A DNA stretch of 64,000 nucleotides from Chrysomallon squamiferum (GCA_012295275.1 CM022678.1:8993228-9057227); one strand, 5' to 3'. Shown: positions 33,045 to 45,954, numbered from the stretch's first letter. Notes: generated from the letters alone by a model not told the origin. Numbers and translations are program-made.

Positions 33045-33487
33045 ATGAGGCATCCACCAATCAGAATCAGACCAGTGAGTTGTCCACTTTCTTGGTTAAT
33101 GTCGAGTCAAAGTTTTGCCGATGATCAGCTCAGTGTTGGTGACCTTGAGCCCCACAGACACTGCAGCCGACCATGTTGAACTACAACGATTCTGACAGCA
33201 TGAAGTTGAAGAGTGTCACACCAGGTGACCAATCTCAACAGTCGAATGTCAGTGATCACAGAGAAAAACTTGAACCTTTAATGTCAGCTGAGCTAAAACC
33301 AGCCAAAGAAAAACACTTAAATCATTCAAAAGCAGAGGAAAGAGACAAGACTCCCAGAAAGAGGACAACATCTCAAACAAAGCCTAGGAAACCTCCTCAA
33401 ACATCACCCATCACAGCTGATGTATTTCCAGTCAAGGGGAATAACTGGAAGTCACTGTTTCTCTGAATCTCAACACCAGATGAACCA
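33045..33487 (+). pseudogene. Exon B5 (copy B)
   Basis: The counterpart of A5. One frame is open from MLNYNDSDSMKLKSVTPGDQ through ADVFPVKGNNWKSLFL. Upstream, the frame that contains ADHVELQRF is interrupted. Low-complexity, Lys/Glu/Pro-rich, probably disordered. Its relation to the D exon at 43,830-44,085 links it to a CAMSAP-like gene by inference. Confidence 0.5.
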
Positions 33488-34016
33488 GTAAGTGTGATTT
33501 CAGTGTCTGATACTCCACTAACACAAGGATAACTGAAAATTATGTAGGTGAAGGTCACGGTGAAGGTGATGGTAAAGGACATATGCCATTTTACATTAAC
33601 CTTGATGTTTACATTAATCCTAAGAAACAGAATTCAGAAAACACTTTGATCAGAAGACAGTAGTGGTAACAGATTGTTCTTAATGAGGACAGACTTGGAC
33701 ATTATACAAACACAACAACAAAACATATTTTTGATAGTATTTTATTGAATAAACTTCTTCCAGGAGTCTTTGTGTTAGCAGACTGAGTCTGACATTGCTG
33801 TGTGTGTAAATGAACAAATCTCTAAAATTTCAAATAATAGAGAGATAATTGTCTTATATTCAGGAAATTTTATATTTTTTTTATTGTTAAGAGTTTTATT
33901 TAAATATTTAAAGTAGAGAAATATATAATTAGATAAAAGTTTTTAACTATAACCATTTATTGTATTTTTATGCATGTATTTTGTTATATGCTTACACAAC
34001 TCAGTTTTTTCTATGT
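33488..34016 (+). other. Intron of copy B
   Basis: It aligns with 14,073-15,432 but about 800 bp are missing. No gene seen. Confidence 0.45.
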
Positions 34017-34124
34017 TCAGTGATTCAGAAACTGTGACTGCTTGTTGCTGAAAGTGGAAATCCTTCAGCATTTTGATCTGCTGTTGATGATGTGATGTCA
34101 CCTGCATTTTCACTCGATTCAGAG
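34017..34124 (+). pseudogene. Exon B6 (copy B), degenerate
   Basis: The counterpart of A6, with NCDCLLLKVEILQHFDLLL in one frame and a stop before the donor GAG|GTTAGT. Confidence 0.45.
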
Positions 34125-34272
34125 GTTAGTTGTTTTTGTTTTTTATTTAGTTTATAAGAATGACAATCCTTATGTATCACAGATATATGATTTATTTTAA
34201 TTATAAATGTTGTTTGATATAAAATTTAGCTTCAAAGAATGATCAGATACAATATTCTTTTTCTTTTCATAG

Positions 34273-34342
34273 ATGCCAAAATTTTGTTTTATCAAGAACC
34301 TGTGAGGATTATCTGAAAAACAGCTGAAACCACTTTCCTCTG
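34273..34342 (+). pseudogene. Exon B7 (copy B), degenerate
   Basis: The counterpart of A7, with a 2-bp insertion in the run CCAAAATTTTG that destroys the DANFDLSRTC frame. Splice sites are intact. Confidence 0.45.
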
Positions 34343-34730
34343 GTATGTAGCAAAAGTGTTATTTCTCTGTAACATTTGTAAGGAATTTAAAGTGTTTATG
34401 CAATAATTAAGTAGCCTAAAATTGTCAAGGATTGGGGAAAATAATGAAAAATGAAAAGATAAAATCATGAAAAAAGCTTTATTATTAGACAGGGTCCTTC
34501 GTTAAATGGATTATTTATTTATTTATGATTTCAGTTTATTGTTTTTCTTCTTACTGTCATCATTGTTATCATTAATATAATTTATTTATCTGTTTTAATC
34601 ATCATTATTGTTATTTTTATTTTATTATTGTTATTATTATAAACATTTGTTCTATGACTTCTGTGATGATGGCTAAATGTGATTGTTTTTTAAATTTCAG
34701 TATATCACATATTTTTGTAATTTCACACAG

Positions 34731-34857
34731 TTCTCTGGTGTGAGACACTCTAAGTCTACCTGACTGTGAAGATTTCTGGTGAAACATTGGCTGACTACAA
34801 TCTGAACAAACTGGAGGAAGGATCCCAGCTCTGTTATAAAATCTTCATTTACATCAG
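34731..34857 (+). pseudogene. Exon B8 (copy B), with a premature stop
   Basis: 127 bp, as A8. The frame LWCETL meets TAA at 34,751-34,753, where A8 has CAA in register. The remainder (TVKISGETLADYNLNKLEEG) is preserved. Confidence 0.6.
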
Positions 34858-35214
34858 GTACTTTGTTACACCTTGTTGTATTTGATTTAGATTCTTGAGA
34901 AAAATAGTTTTAATGTTATTCTATTGACAAAGATAACAGTCAGTAACAGTAAAATGATAGCAGCAATTCATCTGGTGACACAACATTTATGAATGTTGTA
35001 TTTTCGAAAAACAGATTTTTCAGTAGTTTTTAAATAATATATTACAAATGGCTATTTATTCTTATTATCTCATTTAAAAGTGTGTACATGTCCAAGCAAA
35101 GAATTAGTTTTTAATTGTGTTCTTGGTTTTCAAAAGAAAAGTGAATTTTCTAAATTATAATATACTGGGTTTTAGAGTCAACTGTTAATTGAGATATTTC
35201 ACATTCCACTGCGC
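34858..35214 (+). other. Intron of copy B
   Basis: It aligns with 16,284-16,650. No gene seen. Confidence 0.4.
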
Positions 35215-35630
35215 ATGTGCCCATTGCCGGGTAATTCAAGGATGCAGATTGCGAGATCTCTGCAAAACAGTCCTACTTGTAAATTGGTGGACAAAACCAA
35301 TCATTCTGTAATGGGAGGCCACGACCATTGTTCAGTTATTAACTGTTCCAATTGCAGACATCTGAGAAATTTGTTATCCTTCTATCAATATCAGGAACAT
35401 TTGTGGGTAATCACTATACATAGAAATGGTAAAAAGATTTTAATGTTACTGAAAACACGAGGGTTTGTTCAGCATATTTTGTAGGTGGGAAGCCAGTGAA
35501 CTATGTACCCACCGTGAGTATTAGATGGGAAATTGTCACAACACCTAGGATAACAAAAACAAATGAAATTAAACACATGGTTCAGATAACTGCAGAGAAG
35601 AATAGTTTCAGTCATGTTCTTAATTATTCA
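35215..35630 (+). pseudogene. THAP-type zinc-finger fragment (copy B), broken
   Basis: It has the same C-X4-C (HCSVINC) and CSAY as copy A. The frame ends at QHIL because the A-run near 35,430 differs in length, so the second half (RVCSAYFVGGKP in A) is out of frame here too. Confidence 0.7.
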
Positions 35631-36778
35631 GTCTACTGCAACTAGTTGAGGTGTTTGTTGCTTGGAGTCACAAATACTGAGTAGGGGTTGTACAAGTATG
35701 TAGGTGTTTATGTATATAGAGAACACACTATACTGAGACCTTTTTAGCCATTGATTCCAAGTTAACAAAAGTCCATGACAGACATCATGGTCTTTTACAG
35801 TTGTGGACATGAAAGCTTCGTACATATTCATCCTAGAAATTTTTAAAATCATTTTGAAATCAGGTGTTATCAAAGTCCTAGGGTACAAGTTGAAGAGACT
35901 TTGTCCAAGTTGTTGCACTGCATTTTAATATGAACCATTCTGTTGTAGATTTCTGCGGACCCTTTTTCTACGGCCCATCCACCATCTAATTGAAAACATG
36001 TAGATGTTAGTTGTCAAAGTTTAAAGTCTCTGTGAAGCTACTCATGTCACCCATAAGAACCTGTCAAGCTACTAATTTGTAAATAGACTAGTTTCAGTCT
36101 GTTTTGTCAAAGGATATTACTTTTTTTAGTAAAAATATATTTTGTACATGTTTAGGAATGAATATGAGACATTTTAATTTTCTCAAAACATTTTCATGCT
36201 GAAGCATTAATATGAGATTATTTTAGGTATAAGGAGATGTTTTAATGTGTGATAAAAAGAGGAATATACAGCTGAAAACTTTAAACAGTGGTGATGTCTT
36301 TTCTTCTCAACATCTCCTTTTATAATTTTATGTTTTTATGTTCTTTAATGACTATTAAGTTATTACTGTTTAATCAGGTATTTCTAGTTTAATACATTCA
36401 GTCAAAGATTAATATTAAAATTAAAATAAACTGTTCTACAAAAACAAAACAGATACTGTCTTCAAACATTCTTTACTGAACCTATTAATATGGTGTAGTT
36501 GTTGGTATGGAAAATGTTTAAATGATAACCATTATTATTTAATTGTGTTTTACAAGAATCTCATGGAAAGTTAGAATGTTCAATCACTAATATCTTGGAA
36601 ACAATATTTTAGATTTTTATATAATTTTCACTGCTAAGACAAAGCTGATCTAGAAAAGTTAAAAAAAATAAAATGAGAACTTTATGACAAGCAACCCATT
36701 TTGTGCTGGATGGTCACAAATAAATGTGCAGAATCTAAAAACAAATATTTTGTTGCAAGTTTGCGAATGTGTGTATAT

Positions 36779-36815
<37 letters not shown>

Positions 36816-38509
36816 TGAATCACAAAGAAAAATTATGCTTCCAAATTTTCCAGTTACATCAATTTTAGATATTTCCTTTTCACACTGTTCAGTTAATTGA
36901 TAGAGGTTTGTGGTTGTGACCAAGTACTGCATTTGAAGACTGGTCACATGGAAGATCATGAATAGCTACATAAATTCATTGTTTTACTGTTGATTAGAGA
37001 TTGACATTAAACCACAGTTGTTTGTTTATAAATAAAATAAATTCAGGTGGATTATGATAGATAACCGTACATAATTACCTCTACAGTAAAGATTACAATT
37101 TGCAAACCTAAGCAACCTAGGAGCTGAGACTTGAGGTTCCACTGACTTGAAATAGTAGACTTGATGTGGCAGACAACAAGTAATTATACACTTTGATTCA
37201 GGTAGTAGAAATATCATCCTGAATGAAACAATTCCAGTGAAAGTCTGTCTCTCGTGTGTCATTGATGTGACTGTGGAAGTCAGATTTCTACATATTTCTT
37301 AATAAGTGATTTTTAAAAAAAGACAGCTATTTCAATGAACAATAGTGGAACATGATGCTGCTTTATATTATCAATCAAACTGATGCATAATGTAGATAAG
37401 GAAGTTTTGAAGCAGTAAATTAATATTAGTCCTAACAGTAAAAAGTGTACAAGCCTTAATCTGAATCCGTCACGTAAGAGAATTATTGGATCAAGAAAGT
37501 CATTTTTTTGCCAGGATGATCTATGTTTGTAGATGCTCAGTAAATAAATTAACTCTGTCTGTCTGGATTATATTTCTTTCAAAACGCACGCACAGAATTT
37601 TATCCATGTCTATTTTTAGTTCCACCTGTAGATGTACAAAAAATGCAGAGCCTATGAACAGGTGAATAAAATGATGTAATTTTATCTTGTATGTGTTCAT
37701 AACTTGGAATCACACCTGTAGGTACCACTAAGAAGTGCATCAAACATTCTGAAATCAAGTATGGATATCATTTATATGACTCTAGTAGATATAGAATATA
37801 GTTGATATAGGATATAGTAGTATACTATGGGTATAGCAGATACAGTGTAGTAGATACTATAGTAAATGTGAATATAATAGGTACTGTTGAGATATTGTAC
37901 AACAGTTCATTTAAAAAAATGTATTCGTATTTGAAAGTATTTTATTATTTGTATATTAATTTGAATCTTTACTGTTATCATTATCAAAACATGCCAGAGA
38001 TATTGTAGATAAACAAATAAATAAAAATGAATCACAAGCTCTCACAAATTATATATAAATGTTAATGTGAACACACACACACACCCATACCCAAATATCC
38101 AGTGAGTTATTGTATTTGGATATTATGTGAATATATCATCCCAACCTATTCTAACCAGGCTAACCATTTTAGTTCCTCCATTTATATCTCTTATTCATCA
38201 TCCATCCATCTTTCAGTCCCATACTTCCACATGTATACATGAATCCAGTGGTTAATCTAAACACAAAGAATCTATTTTTTTTCTCTCACAATCACGTCAA
38301 GCTGAAACTTCCAGTTTGTCACAAATGTCGTCACCCTGAGATTGAAACAGACTCCTGCACTTGTCCAGTCTGCTTATATGTATAAGGACAGGCCAGGAGT
38401 TGGTTTGTTTAGCTTGGAGACAGGATATTTGAGCTGAACACAAAGAGTGTTTAATAAACAAGTGTTTAGCAGGTTGATAATCAACAACTCCACCCAGTGT
38501 TTCATACAC
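35631..38509 (+). other. 3' part of copy B, non-coding
   Basis: It aligns piecewise with 17,091-22,030. Segments corresponding to A9 (18,290-18,715) and A10 (19,360-20,855) are missing. It contains a TG run at 36,779-36,813. No gene supported. Confidence 0.5.
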
Positions 38510-38640
38510 ACATACATACATACATACACAGATTCATACATACACATAAATACACATTCATACACATACATACACATACATACACACACAGACAGACATA
38601 CATACACGTACATTCATACACATACACAACACACACATAA
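38510..38640 (+). repeat. CATA/GACA microsatellite (copy B)
   Basis: A shorter version of 22,030-22,200. Confidence 0.85.
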
Positions 38641-39054
38641 TGGGTACGCTACAGACATAAACAGTCTAACCTAAATACATGTACAAACACACACAGACAG
38701 ACACAAACTCAGACATAAACACTCACAAAGACACTGGATGTGTAAAAAGATAGATGAATGAAAGGATAAATGAATAGAGACACATAATAAAATATTACAT
38801 TAATGACTTTGTTCTCAGATGATCTAAACATACTACAAACTAATCAGTGTTTCAGTGTAAACTAACACTGCATGTCTCTCTATACACAGACTTAAACTAC
38901 TAAGTCAAAGGTTACCATTCTACCTCTAGTTATCAATATAACATTACCTCAAGCCTTTAATAATCTTAATAAATAAAAGGCTTTTAATCTGGAAACCTTT
39001 TTTTCTGTATTTTTTTTATTTATACTCACTACTCCTAGTCAAAGACTGTCATTA

Positions 39055-39055
39055 C

Positions 39056-39090
<35 letters not shown>

Positions 39091-39160
39091 TAATAATAAT
39101 AGTAATAATAATAATAGTAATAGTAATAATAATTGCAATAGTAGTAATAATAATAATGAC

Positions 39161-39231
<71 letters not shown>

Positions 39232-39232
39232 T
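39055..39232 (+). repeat. (AAT)n microsatellite (copy B)
   Basis: Paralogous to 22,672-22,853. Confidence 0.93.
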
Positions 39233-40176
39233 TGTCTTTTTCTATTCATTAAAATGAGTTTCAAACTACCAAGTAAAGAGGTGCACATACACACGCATAT
39301 ACACACACATGACCACAAACACTTAGATACTTTTAATTCATGACTTTGTTATTTAACAACAAAATGAATTAACATTTGCTAGTATAAGGAATGAAACATT
39401 CAGAAATTGTTAATTTTTTTCCTTCTTTAATATGTAAACATAAATGTATATTTTAATAAATTTAATATAAATACATTACACAGAACTTTGTAAGAGCCAC
39501 CACACAAAAAAATAAAAAAGAAAAGAAAAGAAAAGAAAAAATAAAGTTTTGGTTACATGAAAGATACAATATATTTGTTATCATTCCAGGAAGGGCCTCT
39601 ATGGAACTTTAATCCATAATGTATCAAAGAATTTGTATTACTTTTTAGAATGAACAAGAATTATTATTTGTTTCTCACTTTTAATACAACAAAAGACAAA
39701 TATTGAATAATAATATATCTTGTAATATACATATAAAGTTGTGTAAAGAGGAATCAATATAAACATGCAGGTGTGTTCCAAGAACACTTTATTTCAACTT
39801 GCATCTGTTAACATTGATAAATAATTAAAAACATAAACAAAATATTTCTATAAAACCAGGTTCTATAAAAACAGGACACTTTAAAGACTGTAGAATGGAA
39901 TTTTCTTATAAATATTAAAACAAGGTTTTTCTTATTGCAGAGCTAAAAGATTAAAATCAAATAAAATTGGAATATTTTTTTAATTACTGATTGCAGAGAG
40001 CTATAAAGATTAAAATAATAATAAAATTGGAATTATTTTTAATTGTTAATGTTATTAGACATATTGCAGATTTATAAAGATTAAAATAACATAAAATTGG
40101 AATATTTTTTTTTTATTACAAATGTTACAGTTAAGGGTCTATCAAGTCTTAGCAGAGAAATAGTATGGCACTGATG

Positions 40177-40244
<68 letters not shown>

Positions 40245-40829
40245 GTTTTTTTGATATACAGGAAATTGCCCTGACCTGCAACTATTTTTATGAATTACTA
40301 AAACTTTTCTTAGAATTCCAAGTTTTCCAGATTAGTTCCAAAACAGAAAAAAATTTCCAATGGAAAAAAAATATATATTAACTTTGAAATTTAAAAAAAT
40401 ATATTAAATCACAAAATAGAAATAAAAGAGAATAATTAAGGTATGTTACTTCAACTTTTCTCTGTGATTTGAACAATTAGGAATTAAAATGTGACTGAAA
40501 TTTAACAAATAGTTACATAGTAAACATTTTTTATATAATTGTTATTATTTTAAAAATATTTTTAAAATTTTCATTGTTACTGGAATAAAAAATATAACAA
40601 AAAATGTATCATTAAGTTCCATTCAAAAGAAAAAAAGAAAAAAGAGAAAGAACACATGACTGAAATAATTTACTTTTCATTTCTAAAAATAAAATACAAG
40701 CAGAATAATTTTTCATACAGTAAGAATGATAAAATGAGAAACACAGATATTTACAATCAGACATAGTATTTTCATGTATATCTTCAAATGTCTAACATAA
40801 ATGACTTTATGTCCAAAAAAATTATGTTT
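39233..40829 (+). other. End of A/B homology and start of unique sequence
   Basis: Homology with copy A ends at about 40,143. An (AAT)n lies at about 40,180-40,241. The rest is AT-rich with no gene seen. Confidence 0.5.
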
Positions 40830-41343
40830 TTTTTTTGTTGTTGTTATAAATAAATTTTAATTATCCCTAATTAGATAATCTTAAATATATTTATACAATG
40901 ATTACTCCAAGCAACCCTTGATTTACCCTGATTTAAATATGATAAGGAAAAAAAATGTTGTTTTTGTTTTGTAGTTTTATATAAAAAAAAATCTAATTAC
41001 CCCTAATTACATAATCTTCAATTATATTTAAATTAATTACCCCCAGCAAACCCTTGATTTTCTCCTGATGTAAATAATAAATTAAAAAAAACATGTTGTT
41101 CTTGTTTTGATTTTGTTTTTTTATAAAAAATTCTAATTACATAATTTTAAATATATTTATACAATGATTACCCCAGCAAACCCTTGATTTTCCCCTGATT
41201 CAAATATACAGAAAAAGGTTTTTTCTTCCTTTTTTTATAAATAATTCTAATTAGCCCTAATTCTAATTACCCCTAATTACATAATCTTCAACTATATTTA
41301 CATTGATTACCCCCAGCAAACCCTAGACTTTCCCCTGATTTAA

Positions 41344-41377
<34 letters not shown>

Positions 41378-41640
41378 GTTTTGTTGTTTGTTTTGTTTTT
41401 TTAATAAAAAATTCTAATTACCCCTAATTACATAATTCTAAATATATTAAACCCTTGAATTTTCCCTGATTTAAATAATATGACAAAGAAAGATAAAATA
41501 AATGTTGTTTTGTTTTTTTAATTTAAAAAAAAATATTTTTAATAAAATATTCTAATTACCCTAATTACATAATTTTAAATATATTTACATTGATTATCCC
41601 AGCAAACCTTTCAATTTCCCCGATTTAAATAATACAAAAA
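40830..41640 (+). repeat. Degenerate tandem array, period about 135-145 bp
   Basis: About six copies of a block containing CTAATTACCCCTAATTACAT and CCAGCAAACCCTTGATTT, separated by T-rich and AT-rich linkers of variable length. Copies are diverged, so the array is old. Confidence 0.75.
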
Positions 41641-41910
41641 TTTGATGATTAAAAAATGTAACACCTCTATGCACTATGACATTAATTTTAGGTTACTTAG
41701 AAAAATGGCATTCCATAGCAGTGATGAATCTCTATTCCTCTTTCAGCGATAAAACTTAGAATAACCATGCACACACATCAATGATAAAAACAGTGCAAGC
41801 TGCTATGAAGTACAATGTGTACACTGGGTGTTCTGATAATATTGACAATGCAGCCTCTTGGAGATCACTGAGGTTTCGAAATTCAAATTAGATTGATTTT
41901 ATGATCTTAC

Positions 41911-42025
41911 AGATTTTCTCTTGAAAGTGTTGAGCTTTCTCTGGACAGGGAAGACTGTGAAATAATAGCATTCTGGTGCTCTAGTTAATCTTTTCTGAGG
42001 CAGCTTGATTCTGTTGTCTAGGATC
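41911..42025 (-). CDS. Candidate exon D8 (minus-strand block)
   Basis: On the minus strand it runs from TTTTGTTGTAG to TCT|GTAAGA. One frame is open through the whole exon (ILDNRIKLPQKRLTRAPECY, then YFTVFPVQRKLNTFKRKS). Another frame reads QNQAASEKIN, then a stop. No family is recognised. Position and strand are consistent with the 3' part of the D gene. Confidence 0.4.
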
Positions 42026-43145
42026 CTACAACAAAATATAATATTCATTAAGAAACTAAACATAAAATAAAGTGCAAGTGGAATTTTTGTTGTCAGCTCT
42101 AACTGCATTTCACTGTCTTAGCAAGAAGAGTTTTATTTTTCCCATACAATATTAATAATAAAAATAATTTATTAAATATATTTAAATTCTTAATTTCAAT
42201 CAGTTTAATATTATTTTTTAACTTTGATATAAAAGGATTAAAACAGCAATATATCAGTAAAAGAGCTTATGAAAAATATTTTTTTAATATATTTGAATAA
42301 TTATGTAACTTGGTAAGATTTGATATTCATGCTATCCTTTAGTCCAGTTTAAGATGACTGCCAGGAATATTAAGTAAATAAACATTTTAAACCTATATAG
42401 TATTACAACAGACAGTAAGAAAATGGTTTTCTAATTCAGATTCTACTTGAAATACTAATATACTTACATGATGAAAATACATTTGAGATTATTCTGAGAA
42501 TCTTTACTCTTAACAGTCATTATAGTTACATCATTTATGATAAATTATTCGATTAATTAAAAAATTTAATTGTAATATTCTTTCCTGCCACTTTAATGTA
42601 ATTTAATTTTTGCCATTAATGAAATATATGCATTCAGGTAATAGTTACAATAATGATCAATAAGGTATATTTTAAAATGTATTTAAAACAAAGACAACAT
42701 TACACATGCATGTGATAAAATAAGAAAAGAAGATAAATCTTTCAAGCCAATTTATGCATCTGTACAACCTCTCAAATCCACCAAAATTCCATCCATTCCA
42801 TTATACCAGATTTGAAAATACTGTAAATATCTTTAGCTCTACCAAATGAAGTAATAAATGTTTGTGTTTCAGTTTAGAGTGAGATATCTATAACAGAAAA
42901 TTACAAATTTATACAAATGTTCTGTTCACTACTCTATTAGGCTGACATGCAAATTATTACAAGGTTTACACTGATTCTATTAATTTTCAGTGCATCAGTT
43001 TACAAAAACACAAATCTATCTTCATATATGACACTTAATTCAGGATAAGAGAAAATATTTTGCATAGAATTTTGTGAAAGACTGAGGAAATATTTAAAAC
43101 TGAAATAAAATGGAAAGGTTTACAGTGACTAATGTATTTAAATAC
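42026..43145. other. AT-rich sequence between D exons
   Basis: No open frame or repeat of note on either strand. Confidence 0.4.
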
Positions 43146-43276
43146 CTGCTGGACAGCACCAAATACTTCAAGTTTAGTGGAGACTCAAGCTGCTCTTTGT
43201 TCCAAAATGTCAATCTGAGTTTGTATTTTATCAACAATTTCTTGAATATTTTATCCTTAACAAGCCGATTTAATTT
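43146..43276 (-). CDS. Candidate exon D7
   Basis: The acceptor is TATATTTTCAG and the donor CAGCAG|GTATTT on the minus strand. One frame is open throughout (KLNRLVKDKIFKKLLIKYKL). Another has the look of a coiled coil (IQEIVDKIQTQIDILEQRAA) but contains three stops. If the second frame is the original one, this is a pseudo-exon. Confidence 0.4.
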
Positions 43277-43609
43277 CTGAAAATATACAGTTTAAATGCA
43301 CACATTAGAATACTGGTTTCTTCAATTCCTATAAATACATGTGATACCCAGATGAAAGATCATTTGGTAAAACCTAATAGAAAGATTATTGAGTAAATAC
43401 TGGTATTTCCTTGTTGTAAAACGGTTCAATAAATTGAGTCAGCATGAATCAGTATAATTATACTAAAAATCGAAATATAATCTTGTTTAAAATCATTTTT
43501 TTGTAATCTAATGAGATTTAATAATGCAGTTATCAGTTCAAATTATTTACTGAAAGATAATTTAAAGCTAGAGAGATAAAAAAAAGATTCTAAAATAAGG
43601 AAGAATTTT

Positions 43610-43776
43610 TCATTCAGAAACACCTTCAACAAAATTAACATAGATCTGTCTTCCTTTATGAACTGATTTCACAAATACCTCAAGTTCATTCCTTAAGTCA
43701 TGTACTTCTTGGTTCATTTTTTGTTTTTGTGAGTTAGAAATGAAACTGTTTTGATTACTCCTAGTACAAACATAAG
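43610..43776 (-). CDS. Candidate exon D6
   Basis: It follows TTTATTTCTTTTTAG on the minus strand and is open for 55 codons to TGA: QKQKMNQEVHDLRNELEVFV and KSVHKGRQIYVNFVEGVSE. It is helical and charged. The acceptor and the first about 40 bp match the dispersed piece also seen at 12,826, 32,044, 61,991 and 11,009. A donor GAAG|GTGTTT near the end is possible. Confidence 0.45.
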
Positions 43777-43829
43777 CTAAAAAGAAATAAAACAATGCCA
43801 ATGGAAGTAAACTAAGTCACCTGCTGCTC

Positions 43830-44085
43830 AACTTCCAGGCTTTTGTCTTTGCAACTGTCACACACAGCCATCACAGTTGTCTGCCAAGTGGTTTCATTTT
43901 AATGTTTTTCTTTGCCTGGTTTTAGCATGTTCAAGTTTTTCAAGTTTTTCTCTCTGACATTTTCAATCTGAGATTGGTGACCTGGTGTAAGACTCTCCAA
44001 CTTAAGAATTGTTGTAGTCTGACGTGGTCGGCTTCAATGTCCAAGTCTGAGTCAGTCACATTGGTGGCTGCACTGCCTAGTTTGA
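43830..44085 (-). pseudogene. Exon D5, inverted relative of A5/B5
   Basis: On the minus strand it reads VTDSDLDIEADHVRLQQF. After a frameshift it reads LESLTPGHQSQIENV, NLNMLKPGKEKH, a stop, then ETTWQTTVMAVCDSCKDKSL and EVEQQVT. The first parts align with ADHVELQRF and KSVTPGDQSQQSNV/LKPAKEKH in A5/B5. The last part resembles DNSQEAEQQVT in D2. Frameshifts and stops show decay. Confidence 0.55.
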
Positions 44086-44584
44086 GTAAATAAATAAATA
44101 GATAAAATACAGTAAAAAATATAAAATAAATAAAACACTGCTACTACTACATTTACTGCAGATTTCATGCTACATTTATTACCATCATTACTACAACTAA
44201 TATTTACTATTATTTCTTATTCAGCTAGGGTTACTGTTATTGAAATAATACTCCTATTACTAAAATTACTATCCATTAATAATGAAAGTGATATTTTTTA
44301 CTCTCTTCACAATTAGTCCTATGTCTGTATTTCTTTATACTAATGTAATTACTACAACAACAACTATGACTACTGTTACTACTACTATCTCTGCTGTTAC
44401 ACTACTCTTCTTGTTCATTTATCATAACAGTTTCTCTAAAAACAACTACTATTAGTACTGCTACTACTACCGCCACTACAACCAGTAATCTGACTACAAA
44501 CACCATGAGTCTCACAAGATACATTACTATCACAAGCTATGGAGGCAGCATCATCAGGTAAAACATGGCCAAGATCAATTCTAC
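44086..44584. other. Trinucleotide-rich sequence
   Basis: Rich in ACT/ACA triplets (CTACTACTAC). No gene seen. Confidence 0.4.
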
Positions 44585-45035
44585 AATATTACTATAACAA
44601 GCAGTATTATTAATAATGCTACAAGTACTAATGCTGTAACAACTATATTACTACCACAATGGCAAAGACTACTACTACAACAAGCAGTATTATTAATAAT
44701 GCTACAAGTACTAATGCTGTAACAACTATATTACTACAACAATGGCAAAGACTAATACTATTACTACAACAAGCAGTATTATTAATAATGCTACAAATAC
44801 TAATGCTGTAACAACTATATTACTACAACAATGGCAAAGACTAATACTATTACTACAACAAGCAGTATTATTAATAATGCTACAAATACTAATGCTGTAA
44901 CAACTATATTACTACAACAATGGCAAAGACTAATACTATTACTATAACAAGCAGTATTATTAATAATGCTACAAGTACTAATGCTGTAACAACTATATTA
45001 CTACAACAATGGCAAAGACTAATACTATTACTATG
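44585..45035 (+). repeat. 89-bp tandem repeat, 5 copies
   Basis: The unit includes AGCAGTATTATTAATAATGC, ACTAATGCTGTAACAACTAT and AATGGCAAAGACTAATACTA. GCAGTATT occurs at about 44,601, 44,684, 44,773, 44,862 and 44,951, giving spacings of 83, 89, 89 and 89. Confidence 0.92.
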
Positions 45036-45135
45036 ACAACCACCTCTGCAGATGCTTCTGTTCCTGCCAGGCTAGTGCACATTTCTCTCCTGTGGTGAGC
45101 TCACAGAATTAGCTCTTCTTGTGTACAGAGCAGCT
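45035..45135 (-). other. Inverted fragment homologous to 32,350-32,470 of copy B
   Basis: On the minus strand it reads GAAGAGCTAATTCTGTGAGC and CTGGCAGGAACAGAAGCATC, matching copy B upstream of exon B5. It supports D being an inverted relative of the A/B segment. No frame is assigned. Confidence 0.6.
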
Positions 45136-45335
45136 TCTGAAAAATAAGTTTTTTTAATTTATTTACCTTTGTAGTTAGTTATATATGTATCTGTCAGAGA
45201 GAGAAAGAGAGAGCAAGCAAAAGATTTACATACATATTCAAAACCAAAAAAGAAAACCAGACCTAATATTTTAATATGAATTTTGTTGATTAACAGTTTA
45301 GGTTTAGAATAATAAGAAAACAAACTCAAATTCAC

Positions 45336-45441
45336 CTGTTCAGGTTTTTTCCTCTTTTCCAGTGGCAGCAGCACAAACTTTATCCTCAGTGCTGGACAGG
45401 ACCTTCTACTGAAACAACTTCACTAGCCAATTACGTGCATT
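45336..45441 (-). pseudogene. Candidate exon D3
   Basis: Minus-strand acceptor TTTTTTTCAG and donor ACAG|GTGAAT. One frame reads NARNWLVKLFQ, a stop, then KVLSSTEDKVCAAATGKEEK. Another reads RIKFVLLPLEKRKKPEQ to the donor. The first looks more protein-like but has a stop. No family is recognised. Confidence 0.4.
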
Positions 45442-45954
45442 CTGAAAAAAAATATACAAATAAAATAATAAAAATAATAAACTGTTATAAATAAATAACT
45501 AATGTTTCTGTTATTATTAAAACTTAAATTGTACTGGTACCAGTTACTGGATTATTCAGACACAAAAGGGTGTGGGATATTTTTGATATACTTTGTATAA
45601 TCATTATAATGATAATGATTAAAAATGGTAATAATTTAAATAATTAACAAAACAATAGCAAATAAATAATTATTATTATGCTATTTTACAATCAGAAAAG
45701 AGTTGTTACTATAAAACTTATTTAATACACACACACACATGCACACACTAACATACACACACATATAAACTAATAAAACATACCCTGCCTGTTAGGTTTC
45801 TGAAAACATTCTAACATAGGCCTGACACATTACTTGATTCACATTAGCAATAGTCTATTGTATCCATTATCTGGAAAATGGCCTGGATTTGTGTGATGCT
45901 GATGTAGGGTATCTACATTTCATGATGCACTGGTCACACTCTGAATCAGGTACA

